The notes: a model not told the origin generated them from the sequence alone. DNA of 64,000 nucleotides from Pseudomonas brassicacearum (GCF_009601685.2 NZ_CP045701.2:124001-188000); one strand, 5' to 3'. Shown: positions 8,364-17,659, counted from the stretch's first letter. Numbers and translations are program-made.

Positions 8364-8567
8364 ATGCTAAAAGCAGCCATCGTCCTGATGCTGATTGCCA
8401 CGGTTGTCAGCCTCTTCAGCGGCCTGTTTTTTCTGGTCAAGGACGACAGCAGTTCCAATCGCCTGGTCATCGCCCTGGCGATCCGGGTCAGCCTGGCCGC
8501 CGTCACCGTCGGCTTGATCGCCTGGGGTTTCTTCAGCGGCCAGTTGGTGTCCCACGCGCCTTGGTAG
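8364..8567 (+). CDS. Twin transmembrane protein (DUF2909-like)
   Basis: A 67-residue protein consisting of two hydrophobic helices (about 3-25 and 36-58) joined by a short charged turn (KDDSSSNR). The ATG at 8364 follows CGGAG at 8351-8355. It lies on the plus strand within the otherwise minus-strand cox locus, between surf1 and coxC, where Pseudomonas species keep such a gene (PA0109-like). A link to cytochrome oxidase is suggested by position only. Confidence 0.75.
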   Translation: MLKAAIVLMLIATVVSLFSGLFFLVKDDSSSNRLVIALAIRVSLAAVTVGLIAWGFFSGQLVSHAPW

Positions 8568-8574
8568 TCGTGCC

Positions 8575-9462
8575 TCAGAGCACGTAGACGAAGACGAACA
8601 AGCCGATCCACACCACATCGACGAAGTGCCAGTACCAGCTCGCCGCCTCGAAGCCGAACTGGTGCTCGTTGTCGAAGTGCCCGCGCATGATGCGCATCAG
8701 CATGACGAACAGGATGATCGTGCCGATGGTGACGTGGGCGCCGTGGAAACCGGTGAGCATGAAGAAGGTCGCGCCGTAGACGCCGGAGCCCAGGGTCAGG
8801 CCCAGTTCCTTGTAGGCGTGGATGTATTCCTCGGCCTGGAAGCCCAGGAAGGCGCAACCCAGCAGCACGGTGATCGCCAGCCAGATCTTCAGCGCACCGC
8901 GATGGCCCTTTTTCAGGGCGTGGTGGGCGATGGTGACGGTGACGCTGGAGCTGACCAGCAGGATGGTGTTGAGCAGCGGCAAGCCCCAGGGGCTGATCAC
9001 ATCCTTGGGTGCCGGGAAGAGTTTCGGGTCGGGGTTGTTCAGCAACGGCCAGGCGAACTCGAAACTCGGCCAGAGCATGTGTGACAGGCCCTTGGTGCCT
9101 TCACCCGCCAGGCCTGGTACCGAGATGTTGCGCACATAGAACAGCGCACCGAAGAACGCGATGAAGAACATCACTTCGGAAAAGATGAACCAGCTCATGC
9201 CCCAGCGGAACGAGCGATCGAGCTGTGCGCTGTACAGCCCGGCGCGGCTTTCCTTGACCACCGCGCCGAACCAGCCGAACAGCATGTAGGCCAGCAGAAG
9301 ACCGCCGACAAAAAAGATCAGCGGCCCGTGGGAATCCGGGCGCGCCGCCTTAAGGTCGTTGAACCAGGTTGCCAGGCCATACACCGTGACGAACATCCCG
9401 ACCGTAGCGATGATCGGCCATTTGCTCTGGGCCGGAACGTAATAGTGTTCGTGAGTTGCCAT
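8575..9462 (-). CDS. coxC: Cytochrome c oxidase subunit III
   Basis: A 295-residue, seven-helix subunit of the aa3-type heme-copper oxidase. The family is clear from HEHYYVPAQSKWP at the N-terminus and from FHGAHVTIGT and ASWYWHFVDVVWI near the C-terminus. The ATG is preceded by AAGGAG. It follows ctaG by 24 bp, implying cotranscription with coxB-coxA-ctaG. Subunit III stabilises the core oxidase and contacts the proton-entry side. Also called ctaE. Confidence 0.95.
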   Translation of the reverse strand: MATHEHYYVPAQSKWPIIATVGMFVTVYGLATWFNDLKAARPDSHGPLIFFVGGLLLAYMLFGWFGAVVKESRAGLYSAQLDRSFRWGMSWFIFSEVMFFIAFFGALFYVRNISVPGLAGEGTKGLSHMLWPSFEFAWPLLNNPDPKLFPAPKDVISPWGLPLLNTILLVSSSVTVTIAHHALKKGHRGALKIWLAITVLLGCAFLGFQAEEYIHAYKELGLTLGSGVYGATFFMLTGFHGAHVTIGTIILFVMLMRIMRGHFDNEHQFGFEAASWYWHFVDVVWIGLFVFVYVL

Positions 9463-9486
9463 TTATTGTTCTCCTTATCGGGCACG

Positions 9487-10038
9487 CTATCGGTCAGTGT
9501 TTAGAGCCACCGGTGGATGACGAGCGGTGATATCGAACAGCGTGTAGGACAGCGTCAGGTGCTTCACTTCCTTGGGCATGTCCCGGTCGACGATGAAGCG
9601 CATGGGCATTTCGATGCGTTCGCCGGGTTGCAGCACTTGCTGGGTAAAACAAAAACATTCGGTCTTGTGGAAATACGCTGCCGCGTTGCTTGGCGAGATA
9701 CTCGGCACCGCTTGGGCGCTCATCGGCCGGTTGGTGGGGTTGTGGGCGACGAACACCATCTCGTTCACCGCTCCTGGCTTGACCACCAGCTCATCGCCTT
9801 TGGGGTAGAAGTCCCAGACCATGTCCACCGAATTGGTCGACAGGAACTGCACCCGCACCTGGCGTGACTCATCGACGGTCTGCTCGCCTTCGTACTGCCC
9901 GCCGGTCTTGCCGTTGATGCCGAACGCCTTGCACATCACGTCATAGATCGGCACCAGGGCAAAGCCGAAGATGAACATGGCCATCACCACCAGCAACAGG
10001 CGGGTGACCAGTTTTTTCATCGAGATCGAATCAGCCAT
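9487..10038 (-). CDS. ctaG: Cytochrome c oxidase assembly protein CtaG/Cox11
   Basis: A 183-residue copper chaperone for the CuB site of subunit I. One membrane anchor spans about residues 11-31, followed by a periplasmic immunoglobulin-like domain with the copper-binding C128-F-C130 in KTECFCFTQQ and the upstream C36 typical of Cox11. It lies between coxA and coxC (33-bp and 24-bp gaps), a standard operon order. Identity is firm. Confidence 0.94.
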   Translation of the reverse strand: MADSISMKKLVTRLLLVVMAMFIFGFALVPIYDVMCKAFGINGKTGGQYEGEQTVDESRQVRVQFLSTNSVDMVWDFYPKGDELVVKPGAVNEMVFVAHNPTNRPMSAQAVPSISPSNAAAYFHKTECFCFTQQVLQPGERIEMPMRFIVDRDMPKEVKHLTLSYTLFDITARHPPVALNTDR

Positions 10039-10071
10039 GATTTCCAGCCCCTACCCAGAACCCTGTGTCAT

Positions 10072-11664
10072 CTATTTCACTTCCGGCGGCGTAGTGAAGG
10101 TGTGATACGGCGCCGGCGACGGCACGCTCCACTCCAGCCCTTCTGCCCCGTCCCACGGCTTGGCCGGTGCAGGCGGGCCGCCACGGATGGTCTTGATCAC
10201 GATGAACAGGAAGAAGATCTGCGTAGTGCCGAACATGAAGGCGCCGATGGACGAGACCATGTTGAAGTCGGCGAATTGCAGGTTGTAGTCGGGAATCCGC
10301 CGGGGCATGCCCGCCAGGCCGACGAAGTGCATCGGGAAGAACGCCATGTTCATCCCCACGAACGACAGCCAGAAGTGCAGCTTGCCGAGGGTTTCGTCAT
10401 ACATGTGGCCGGTCCATTTCGGCAGCCAGTAGTAGGCCGAGGCGAAGATCCCGAAGATCGCGCCGGGCACCAGCACGTAGTGGAAGTGCGCGACCACGAA
10501 GTAAGTGTCCTGGTACTGGAAGTCCGCCGGGGCGATGGCCAGCATCAGCCCGGAGAAACCACCGATGGAGAACAGGATCACGAACGCCACGGCAAACAGC
10601 ATCGGCGTTTCGAAAGTCAGCGAGCCTTGCCACATGGTGCTGGCCCAGTTGAACACCTTCACCCCGGTGGGCACGGCAATCAGCAGGGTGGCGTACATGA
10701 AGAACAGCTCGCCCACCAGCGGAATGCCGACCACGAACATGTGGTGCGCCCAGACGATGAACGACAGGAACGCGATGGCGGCCGTGGCATAGACCATCGA
10801 GGTGTAGCCGAACAACGGCTTGCGCGAGAACGCCGGGATGATCGAGCTGACGGCACCGAAGGCCGGCAGGATCATGATGTACACCTCGGGGTGGCCGAAG
10901 AACCAGAACACGTGCTGGAATAGCACCGGGTCACCGCCGCCGGCGGCACTGAAGAAGCTGGTGCCGAAGTGGATGTCCATCAGCATCATCGTCACGCAGC
11001 CGGCCAGCACCGGCATCACTGCGATCAGCAGGAACGCGGTGATCAGCCAGGTCCAGACGAACAGCGGCATTTTCATCAGGGTCATGCCAGGGGCACGCAG
11101 GTTGAGGATGGTGGCGATCACGTTGATCGCGCCCATGATCGAGCTGATGCCCATCAGGTGGATGGCAAAGATAAAGAATGTCACGCTTTCCGGCGCATAC
11201 GTGGTGGACAGCGGCGCATAGAAGGTCCAACCGAAGTTAGGCCCGCCCCCCGCTGTGAACAGCGTTGACACCAACATCAGGAACGCCGCCGGCAACAGCC
11301 AGAAGCTGAAGTTGTTCATGCGCGGCAGGGCCATGTCCGGCGCGCCGATCATCAGCGGGATCATCCAGTTGGCTAGGCCGACGAACGCCGGCATGACTGC
11401 GCCAAAGACCATCACCAGGCCATGCATGGTGGTCATCTGGTTGAAGAATTCCGGCTGCACGATCTGCAGGCCGGGCTGGAACAGCTCGGCGCGGATCACC
11501 ATGGCGAACGAGCCGCCCAACAGGAACATCGAGAACGCGAACCACAGGTACAGCGTGCCGATATCCTTGTGGTTGGTGGTCAGTACCCAGCGCATCAGGC
11601 CCTTGGCGGGGCCGTGGGCGTGGTCGGCGCCGGCATGACCGTGGTCATCGATCACAGCACTCAT
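10072..11664 (-). CDS. coxA: Cytochrome c oxidase subunit I
   Basis: The 530-residue catalytic subunit of the aa3-type oxidase, holding heme a and the heme a3-CuB centre. About twelve membrane helices are present. Diagnostic motifs include WFFGHPEVYIMILP (CuB His and cross-linked Tyr), the HH pair in IVWAHHMF, and FVVAHFHYVLVPG (heme ligands). The length is normal for the family. It follows coxB by 82 bp and has a strong GGAGACAGGAC site before the ATG. Also called ctaD. Confidence 0.97.
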   Translation of the reverse strand: MSAVIDDHGHAGADHAHGPAKGLMRWVLTTNHKDIGTLYLWFAFSMFLLGGSFAMVIRAELFQPGLQIVQPEFFNQMTTMHGLVMVFGAVMPAFVGLANWMIPLMIGAPDMALPRMNNFSFWLLPAAFLMLVSTLFTAGGGPNFGWTFYAPLSTTYAPESVTFFIFAIHLMGISSIMGAINVIATILNLRAPGMTLMKMPLFVWTWLITAFLLIAVMPVLAGCVTMMLMDIHFGTSFFSAAGGGDPVLFQHVFWFFGHPEVYIMILPAFGAVSSIIPAFSRKPLFGYTSMVYATAAIAFLSFIVWAHHMFVVGIPLVGELFFMYATLLIAVPTGVKVFNWASTMWQGSLTFETPMLFAVAFVILFSIGGFSGLMLAIAPADFQYQDTYFVVAHFHYVLVPGAIFGIFASAYYWLPKWTGHMYDETLGKLHFWLSFVGMNMAFFPMHFVGLAGMPRRIPDYNLQFADFNMVSSIGAFMFGTTQIFFLFIVIKTIRGGPPAPAKPWDGAEGLEWSVPSPAPYHTFTTPPEVK

Positions 11665-11746
11665 GTCCTGTCTCCTTCGAACGAGTGGGCTGGACGGCGC
11701 GGGGCGGTGAGCCCCGACCGGTTGCGGGAACGAACGTCAGGCCGGC

Positions 11747-12874
11747 TCATTGGCTTTCTGCCTGTTTGAGTTCCAGCACTTCTTTAGGCGTCACCATGTC
11801 GCCCTTGTTGTTGCCCCAGGCGTTGCGTTCATAGGTCACGACCGCGGCGATATCGACTTCCGACAACTGTTTGCCGAACGCGGCCATGGCGGTGCCGGGC
11901 TTGCCGTGGAAGACAATGCTCAGGTGATCCTTGATCGGCCCGGTGGCGATTTTCGAGCCCTTGAGGGCCGGGAACATCGGCGGCAGGCCCTGGCCTTCGG
12001 CCTGGTGACAGGCCACGCAGGTGGTGTGGTAGACCTTGTCGCCACGCTCGATGAGTTCTTCGCGCGTCCATTCCTTGCTGGTCAGCTCTTTAAGCTGCGC
12101 AGCTTCGGCCTTGCGTTCGCCCAGCCACTTCTCATAGTCGGGCTTGCTCTTGACCTCCACCACGATCGGCATGAAGCCGTGGTCCTTGCCGCACAGCTCG
12201 GCGCACTGGCCGCGATAAATGCCGGGCTTGTCGACACGGGTCCAGGCTTCGTTGACGAAGCCTGGGATCGCATCGCGCTTGACCGCGAAGGCCGGCACCC
12301 ACCAGGAGTGGATCACGTCGGCGGAGGTCACCAGAAAGCGCACCTTGGCATCGACCGGCAGCACCAGCGGCTTGTCGACCTCCAGCAGGTAGTGCTCGCC
12401 CTTGGCGCTCTGGTTATGGATTTGTTCGGCGGGGGTGGCCAGGTTGCTGAAGAACTCGACGTCCTGGCCCAGGTACTTGTAGTGCCACTTCCATTGATAG
12501 CCGGTGATCTGGATATCGATGTCCGACTCGCTGGAGTCGTACATCTTGATCAGGGTGGCGGTGGCAGGGATCGCCATCAGCACCAGGATCAGGAAGGGCA
12601 CGATGGTCCAGAGGATTTCGACGCGGGTGTTTTCGTGGAAATGCGCGGCGTTCTGGCCGGTTGAGCGGCGGTGCATCATCATCGACCAGAACATGGCGCC
12701 GAAGACGATGATGCCGATGACCACACAAATCCAGAAGATGGTCATGTGCAGGTCGAACACTGCGTTGCTGATCTGTGTCGCTCCAGGCGCCATATTCACA
12801 GTCCAGGCCGCTTGCGCCTGGCTGAAAATCGACCACAACAGGAGGCCCATCCATACGTGTGGATGTCGCGTCAT
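11747..12874 (-). CDS. coxB: Cytochrome c oxidase subunit II with fused cytochrome c domain
   Basis: A 375-residue protein: signal peptide (1-23), two membrane helices (about 41-63 and 86-108), then the periplasmic cupredoxin domain with the CuA ligands H189, C224, C228, H232 and M235. It continues into a C-terminal cytochrome c domain with CxxCH (C286, C289, H290) and a later Met ligand candidate. The fusion is common in Pseudomonas aa3 oxidases and lets electrons pass through an attached heme c. It is the first gene of the operon, with AAGGGG before the ATG. Also called ctaC. Confidence 0.95.
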   Translation of the reverse strand: MTRHPHVWMGLLLWSIFSQAQAAWTVNMAPGATQISNAVFDLHMTIFWICVVIGIIVFGAMFWSMMMHRRSTGQNAAHFHENTRVEILWTIVPFLILVLMAIPATATLIKMYDSSESDIDIQITGYQWKWHYKYLGQDVEFFSNLATPAEQIHNQSAKGEHYLLEVDKPLVLPVDAKVRFLVTSADVIHSWWVPAFAVKRDAIPGFVNEAWTRVDKPGIYRGQCAELCGKDHGFMPIVVEVKSKPDYEKWLGERKAEAAQLKELTSKEWTREELIERGDKVYHTTCVACHQAEGQGLPPMFPALKGSKIATGPIKDHLSIVFHGKPGTAMAAFGKQLSEVDIAAVVTYERNAWGNNKGDMVTPKEVLELKQAESQ

Positions 12875-13248
12875 TGCGGGTTCCCCTTATCGTTCTTGTT
12901 ATCCCGTAGGCGTAAAGCCTGCGGCAAGGGATCGGCTATTCAGACTGCTTAATTGACTCGCCGCGCCTTGCTGCACATGCAATCGGGTGTCATCAGCTAA
13001 CTCCATTCCAAACCGAGTATAGACAGCGCCTGCAACCTCGCAACGCGATGGCGTAAATCGTTTGAAACAGCCGGGGCTTGCGCTAGAGCCCACGAATGGA
13101 GAAGGATGCGAACCTGAGTGATGGCAAACCGATATAACTGTGGTGCTGCAAGGAAAGGGACGGTTATGAAAAATAGGTCTTAGGAGTGTTTTTGTGCCAG
13201 CTAAGTTATGTCTTCCCTATTTCATTGCCTTTGTTTCCTGGAGTTGTC
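12875..13248. other. Intergenic region between coxB and the divergent conserved gene
   Basis: About 370 bp without a supported gene. It must hold the coxB promoter (minus strand) and the promoter of the gene at 13249. A GGAG ribosome binding site for the latter lies at 13240-13243. No convincing operator or RNA gene was seen. Confidence 0.5.
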
Positions 13249-13899
13249 ATGAACACCGCCGCATTGCGCGAGCAGATCCAAAAAGCCCAACAACACGAAG
13301 CCGAGACCGGCCAATTGACCCGCCAGCTGGAGGCCCAGCTACCGCATCTGCACGCCGCGATCCAATTGCCGGACATTGACGCCAAGGGCGTCATGACCCG
13401 TTTTGTCACCGCTTACATCGAGCAAGTGCCGGACCTGCTGGACGCCGCCAACGAGGTGGCCCGCGAAGCCGGTATCGAATCGCAGATCAAGCCGGTACTG
13501 ACAATCGCCGAACAGTTTTTTCTCCAGCCACCCAAGGTGATGGAAGGCCACGTTGGCCTGGACAGTTTGCTGGACGAAGCCTACCTGGCCCACCGGCTGG
13601 TGGAGGAGGTCAATGACCTGTATATCAAGCATTTCAGCCAGCCGCTGATCCCGCTGGACATGACGGTCGCCAACCTGATCGCTCACCATTTGATCGGTGA
13701 ACCGTTCGCCAACCAGTTGGATGAAGCCGTGCATCACGCCGTGGACGAAATGCTCGACGAAGACAGCTTTGCGCTGGAATCGGTGGAGTCTTACCGGGAG
13801 AAACTCGGCAGCCCGGACACGGGCGCTGCCTGGAAGCGCTGGCCTTGCCTGTCGCGCCAGCTGGGCGTTGGGCTGGAACTGGATCAGCCAGCGGCCTGA
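13249..13899 (+). CDS. Conserved hypothetical protein (PA0104-like)
   Basis: A 216-residue soluble protein, mostly helical by composition, rich in Ala, Glu and Leu, with an N-terminal coiled-coil-like stretch (residues 3-40). No signal peptide, membrane helix, cofactor site or catalytic motif is visible. The ATG at 13249 is preceded by GGAG six bases upstream; the upstream part of the frame has no such site. By position it matches the conserved gene found between the cox operon and the SulP/carbonic anhydrase pair in P. aeruginosa. Function is unknown. Confidence 0.75.
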   Translation: MNTAALREQIQKAQQHEAETGQLTRQLEAQLPHLHAAIQLPDIDAKGVMTRFVTAYIEQVPDLLDAANEVAREAGIESQIKPVLTIAEQFFLQPPKVMEGHVGLDSLLDEAYLAHRLVEEVNDLYIKHFSQPLIPLDMTVANLIAHHLIGEPFANQLDEAVHHAVDEMLDEDSFALESVESYREKLGSPDTGAAWKRWPCLSRQLGVGLELDQPAA

Positions 13900-13923
13900 T
13901 CCAGCAGCAAAACATGAGCCCCC

Positions 13924-14012
13924 TGTGGGAGCGGGCTTGCTCGCGAAGACGGAGTGTCAGGCGGCCTATCAGCCAACTGACCCACCGCTTTCGCGAGCAA
14001 GCTCGCTCCCAC
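13924..14012. repeat. REPIN (inverted pair of REP elements)
   Basis: TGTGGGAGCGGGCTTGCTCG at the left is mirrored by CGCGAGCAAGCTCGCTCCCA at the right, with about 40 bp between. It lies between the convergent ends of the PA0104-like gene and the SulP gene. Confidence 0.85.
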
Positions 14013-14028
14013 ATTGGGACTTGGGGTG

Positions 14029-15558
14029 TCAGGCAGAGGCTGCGCCAACCCCTACGGTGGTACGCAACCGCCCTTCCAATCGACGCTTGAGCCCGCGGGA
14101 TTCGATCAGCAGCTTCGAACCCTTGCTGGCATTCGCTCGGCCCCATTCTTCCAGCAACTCCAGGCACGAGTGATCGATGTAGCTCAGGTTATTGAGCGGC
14201 ACATGCACGGTCGCACCCGTCGGTATGGTACCCAGCACCTGGGTCAGCGCCGGGACCTTGAGGAAGGTGGCCGCGCCTATCAGCCGCAGCTCCATCTCGC
14301 CTTCCTGGGGCAGGTCGATCAAGCTGATTTTCAGCCGCGAGGCTTTCCATGCGAGTTTCGCCAGGGTCAGGCCGAAGCCGATCAGCACACCGGTCAGCAG
14401 GTCGGTGAAGATGATCGCCAGCGCCGTTGCGGCGTAGGTGAACATCGGCATCCGGCCATAGCGACCCAGGCTGCGAAACGCCTTGAGGTCCACCAGTTTG
14501 AAACCGGTATACACCAACACCCCCGCCAAGCTCGCCACCGGAATGCTTTGCAGCACGCTGGACAGCAACAGCACGAAGAGCAACAACCACAGGCCGTGGA
14601 AAATCGTCGACATCCGCGTGGTGGCCCCGGCCTGGACGTTGGCCGAGCTGCGCACGATCACCCCGGTCATCGGCAGGGCGCCGAGCAAGCCGCAGAGCAT
14701 GTTGCCGATACCTTGCGCCGACAGTTCGCGGTCGAAGTCCGCACGATCACCGCTGTGCATGCGATCCACCGCAGCCGCCGACAGCAGGGTTTCAGCGCTG
14801 GCGATGAAGGCGACAGCGAAGGCTGCGATCAGCAGCGTCGGGTCGGCCAGGTTCAGCAGGTCCGCCGGGCGCAGCCAATCAATGGCTTCGGCGAGGTTCT
14901 CCGGCACTTCCACGCGTTTGACCTGCAAGGCCAGCAGCAGGCTGGCGATGGTCGCCAGGCCTACGCCAAGCAAGGCGCCGGGAATGAAGCGCAGGCTGTG
15001 GGGGCGAAATTTTTCCCACAGCCACATCACCGCAATCGTCGACAAACCGAGCAGGCCGGCCTGCCAGCCCAGGGACGGCAAGGCCTGGGCCACCGCCGCC
15101 GGGAACGCCGCCAGGTTATCCAGCCCTGACGGCTTGGGTGCCGCGTCGAGCATCACATGGACCTGGGACAACACGATCAGCACGCCGATACCCGCGAGCA
15201 TCCCGTACACCACCGCAGGCGCGGTGACCCGGAACCAGCAGCCCAGGCGAAAGCGCCCGGCCAACAATTGCAACAGACCGGCCAGCAGCAGGATCGGCCC
15301 GAGCATGGCCACGCCATGCTGGCGCACCAATTCGAAGACCAACACCGCCAGCCCGGCGGCCGGGCCACTGACTTGCAGCTTGGAACCTGCCAGGAAACCC
15401 ACCACCAGGCCACCGATGATGCCGGTGATCAGGCCTTTGGCCGGCGGTAGGCCGGACGCGATGGCAATGCCCATGCACAAGGGCAGCGCCACCAGGAACA
15501 CAACCACCGAAGCCAACAGCTCCCGTGGCACAACAGCTTTTAATTGAGCAGCACGCAT
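14029..15558 (-). CDS. SulP-family inorganic anion transporter
   Basis: A 509-residue membrane transporter with about 10-12 hydrophobic helices (residues 8-400) and a C-terminal STAS domain (about 400-500; PLNNLSYIDHSCLELLEEW). SulP members carry sulfate, bicarbonate or other anions with H+ or Na+. Immediately downstream of the next gene upstream, a beta-carbonic anhydrase, on the same strand, it more likely moves bicarbonate than sulfate; this is inference from context. The ATG at 15558 is preferred for its GGGAGAG site; an in-frame ATG lies ten codons upstream at 15588. Confidence 0.88.
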   Translation of the reverse strand: MRAAQLKAVVPRELLASVVVFLVALPLCMGIAIASGLPPAKGLITGIIGGLVVGFLAGSKLQVSGPAAGLAVLVFELVRQHGVAMLGPILLLAGLLQLLAGRFRLGCWFRVTAPAVVYGMLAGIGVLIVLSQVHVMLDAAPKPSGLDNLAAFPAAVAQALPSLGWQAGLLGLSTIAVMWLWEKFRPHSLRFIPGALLGVGLATIASLLLALQVKRVEVPENLAEAIDWLRPADLLNLADPTLLIAAFAVAFIASAETLLSAAAVDRMHSGDRADFDRELSAQGIGNMLCGLLGALPMTGVIVRSSANVQAGATTRMSTIFHGLWLLLFVLLLSSVLQSIPVASLAGVLVYTGFKLVDLKAFRSLGRYGRMPMFTYAATALAIIFTDLLTGVLIGFGLTLAKLAWKASRLKISLIDLPQEGEMELRLIGAATFLKVPALTQVLGTIPTGATVHVPLNNLSYIDHSCLELLEEWGRANASKGSKLLIESRGLKRRLEGRLRTTVGVGAASA

Positions 15559-15650
15559 GGCGACTCTCCCGAAGTTTTCTTCAGGCATGGCGAGGCCCTA
15601 CCGCGCAAAATAGCGGTAAGGCTGAACCACACAAGGATGTTTAGGAGTGG

Positions 15651-16382
15651 TTAGAAGCGCGCTTTGGGCGTCGCCACCGGTATCGGATGGCTGCCATCGA
15701 GCGGCAGGAAACGTCCCTGGTCCGCGTCGTAGGCTTTGATCTCGCTGGTCTCGATGTTGTACACCCAGCCATGGATGAACAATTGACCATTGGCCATGCG
15801 CGATGCGACCGAGGGATGCGTTCGCAAATGCTGCAACTGCGCGATCACGTTCTCTTCGGTGAGGATCGACATGGTCTGTTTTTCGTCGCCGCACGGACAG
15901 TTGTCGTGGACCATGGTCTTGGCCACTTCGGCGTGGCGCAGCCAGGCCTTTACCGTGGGCATCTTTTCCAGGGTGTCGGGGTTGAGCACGGCACGCATGG
16001 CGCCGCAATCGGAATGGCCGCAGACAATGATGTGCTGCACGCCGAGGGCCAGCACGGCGTATTCGATGGCGGTGGAGACGCCGCCGTTCATCTGGCCGTA
16101 AGGCGGCACGACGTTGCCGACGTTACGGGTCACGAACAGGTCACCGGGGGAGCTATGGGTGATCAACTCGGGCACGATGCGCGAATCGGCGCAGGTGATG
16201 AACATCGCCCGGGGCGCCTGGGCGGTGGCGAGTTTCTTGAAGAGCTCTTCCTGTTGCGGAAAGATCTCGTGATGGAAATGCAAAAAGCCGTCAACAATGT
16301 GCTGCAGCGCTGCATCGGCGGTTTCCGCCTCGGGTTGGGCTGAAGCCGACGCAGCCAACGGCTGTTTATCCTTGTCACTCAT
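15651..16382 (-). CDS. Beta-class carbonic anhydrase
   Basis: A 243-residue enzyme interconverting CO2 and bicarbonate. The zinc ligands are visible as C64 in ITCADSR, H123 and C126 in GHSDCGAM, with the D66/R68 dyad that controls the fourth coordination site. The N-terminal ~25 residues are Ala/Gln-rich and longer than in minimal enzymes; they do not look like a classical signal peptide, so it is likely cytoplasmic. An AGAGGATG site precedes the ATG. It is transcribed with the SulP gene 92 bp downstream. Confidence 0.93.
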   Translation of the reverse strand: MSDKDKQPLAASASAQPEAETADAALQHIVDGFLHFHHEIFPQQEELFKKLATAQAPRAMFITCADSRIVPELITHSSPGDLFVTRNVGNVVPPYGQMNGGVSTAIEYAVLALGVQHIIVCGHSDCGAMRAVLNPDTLEKMPTVKAWLRHAEVAKTMVHDNCPCGDEKQTMSILTEENVIAQLQHLRTHPSVASRMANGQLFIHGWVYNIETSEIKAYDADQGRFLPLDGSHPIPVATPKARF

Positions 16383-16584
16383 GATTCATCCTCTTTGACG
16401 TTGACGCCAGTGGCTGGTTAAAAAACGTCCAGGTCGAGGTGTTCGACCCGTCAGTCACTCGAAGAACAAGGTAGCGGCCGAAACTTAACTCAAACTGAAA
16501 TCGAAGGCTCTAGGACAACGATTTCAGGGGTGGCGAAACACTGGCGCAGCTCATGTCCAGTGGCCTTTCCAAGGTCAACTTTAA

Positions 16585-17643
16585 TCAAATCAACGACATC
16601 TGTCGGCCCGGCGGACAGAAGGCATCGCAATCGAGATTGTATCCGTCGCGGCGCTCAAGCCCCAAGCGCCTGAGGGCCTTGGCGAAACGCTGGGCCAGCA
16701 GGTCGGCGAACGGGCCTTCGCCGCGCATCCGCGCACCGAAGCGGCTGTCATACAGTTCGCCGCCGCGGCTCTGGCGGACCAGGCTCAGCACATGGGCGGC
16801 GCGCTGCGGGTAGTGCGCCTGCAACCACTGCTCGAACAGCGGCGCGACTTCCAGCGGCAGGCGCAGCATGACGTAGGCGGCATTCTGCGCGCCGGCGGCG
16901 TGGGCTTCGGCCAGCAGGCTCTCGATCTCGCTGTCGTTGATCATCGGGATCATCGGCGCACACAGCACCCCCACGGCAATGCCCGCCTCGCGCATGACCT
17001 TGATCGCCCGCAACCGCGCCTTGGGCGCCGCCGCGCGGGGTTCGAGAATGCGCTTGAGCTCATCGTCCAGGGTGGTGAGGCTGATCATCACGTGCACCAG
17101 GCGTTGTTGCGCCAGTTCGGTCAGCAGGTCCAGGTCGCGCAGGATCAGCGAACCCTTGGTGACGATGGTCACCGGATGCCGATAGCGCAGCAGCACCTCG
17201 AGAATCCGGCGGGTGATCCGTTGTTCGCGTTCGATAGGCTGGTAGGGATCGGTGTTGGACCCCAGCGCGATTGGCGCGCATTGATAGCCACGCCGGGACA
17301 ATTGCTCTTCCAGCACATCGGCGGCATTGGTCTTGGCGATCAGCTTCGTTTCGAAATCCAGCCCCGGCGACAGGTCCCAATAGGCATGGCTGGGCCGCGC
17401 ATAGCAGTAGATGCAGCCGTGTTCGCAGCCTCGGTACGGGTTGATCGAGCGGTCGAAGGGGATATCGGACGAGGTGTTGCGGGTAATAATGGTCTTCGCC
17501 ATTTCGATGCGCACTTCGGTGCCCTGGGTCGGCGGGACTTCCTGGTACCAGCCGTCATCCTCGGCCACCGAGCGACTCGGGGCGAAGCGGTTGTGCGGGT
17601 TGGTCGCGGTGCCGCGGCCGCGAGGCGCAAGAGACGCTGGCAT
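16585..17643 (-). CDS. PA0069-family radical SAM protein
   Basis: A 352-residue SplB-related radical SAM protein. The [4Fe-4S] cysteines are C73, C77 and C80 in RGCEHGCIYCYARP (CxxxCxxC). GSNTDPYQPIE and TKGSLILRDLDLL follow, as in spore photoproduct lyase-like enzymes. Its reaction is not known; DNA repair or nucleic-acid modification is plausible. A LexA-type box (17660-17675) lies just upstream, so damage induction is likely. The GTG-free ATG at 17643 has CGGAG upstream. It is divergent from a periplasmic phosphatase gene. Confidence 0.9.
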   Translation of the reverse strand: MPASLAPRGRGTATNPHNRFAPSRSVAEDDGWYQEVPPTQGTEVRIEMAKTIITRNTSSDIPFDRSINPYRGCEHGCIYCYARPSHAYWDLSPGLDFETKLIAKTNAADVLEEQLSRRGYQCAPIALGSNTDPYQPIEREQRITRRILEVLLRYRHPVTIVTKGSLILRDLDLLTELAQQRLVHVMISLTTLDDELKRILEPRAAAPKARLRAIKVMREAGIAVGVLCAPMIPMINDSEIESLLAEAHAAGAQNAAYVMLRLPLEVAPLFEQWLQAHYPQRAAHVLSLVRQSRGGELYDSRFGARMRGEGPFADLLAQRFAKALRRLGLERRDGYNLDCDAFCPPGRQMSLI

Positions 17644-17659
17644 GGGAATACTCCGAAAG

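Noticed and set aside
13924-14012. Rho-independent terminator between the convergent genes
   Set aside because: The palindrome is a REPIN with a 40-bp centre and no T-run; any terminator effect would be secondary.
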